From NCBI GenBank assembly GCA_013152995.1, contig JAADFH010000033.1, positions 1 to 6,102 on the forward strand: a stretch of DNA of 6,102 nucleotides. Reading direction: 5' to 3'. The position numbers and the translations under genes are program-made. Origin of the DNA: Methanobacteriota archaeon (GTDB taxonomy: Archaea > Hydrothermarchaeota > Hydrothermarchaeia > Hydrothermarchaeales > BMS3B). Position 1 is the stretch's first letter. The number at the start of each line of letters is the position of its first letter. Shown here piece by piece: positions 5,901 through 6,102 of this stretch. The notes under the pieces were generated by a model. The model was given only the letters and a program-made list of their open reading frames with translations, searched no databases and was not told the DNA's origin.

Positions 5901-6102
<202 letters not shown>

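Overview
The window comes from a euryarchaeal genome. The evidence is an archaeal-type ribosomal protein L10e, an MptE-type pterin diphosphokinase, a stand-alone amidotransferase subunit of GMP synthase, TATA-box promoters rather than bacterial -35/-10 boxes, and GC-rich genes that favour AGG arginine codons. MptE points to a tetrahydromethanopterin user, such as a methanogen, an anaerobic methane/alkane oxidiser or an Archaeoglobus-like organism. The exact lineage cannot be read from this window.

Left part, minus strand (1-907): a complete PhoU-like (DUF47/TIGR00153) helical protein is read leftwards from a TATA box at 951-960. It is followed 11 bases later by an unrecognised gene that runs off the left edge. 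Between this promoter and the next operon lies a stretch with no intact gene (908-1496). Inside it, at 1127-1347, is a small winged-helix regulator that reads through only if three single-base shifts are corrected. The rest of that stretch (961-1126 and 1348-1436) shows no gene I can support, only a small hairpin at 1380-1394.

Centre, plus strand (1497-4801): a tightly packed operon starts at a strong TATA box (1437-1450) and Shine-Dalgarno site. The order is rpl10e, mptE, guaAA, then a long lipoate-ligase gene. Spacing is 7 bases, a 1-base TGATG overlap and a 4-base GTGA overlap, which suggests translational coupling. GuaAA and MptE both sit on the guanine-nucleotide/pterin axis, since GTP is the precursor of the pterin that MptE activates. 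The last gene is a three-part fusion: LplA catalytic domain, lipoate-ligase accessory domain, and a cysteine-rich DUF116 domain.

Right part, minus strand (4779-6102): a cobalamin-independent methionine synthase (core MetE type) is split into two frames by a small indel near 5397-5403. It converges on the lipoate ligase with a 23-base overlap. Its TATA box lies so close to the ATG that the transcript is probably leaderless. Upstream of it, the 3' end of a catalase-peroxidase gene (katG) enters from the right edge.

The points most worth a second look are the LplA-DUF116 fusion, the frame-disrupted methionine synthase with an unusual H-x-H metal motif, and the regulator remnant whose three lesions all fall in homopolymer runs.
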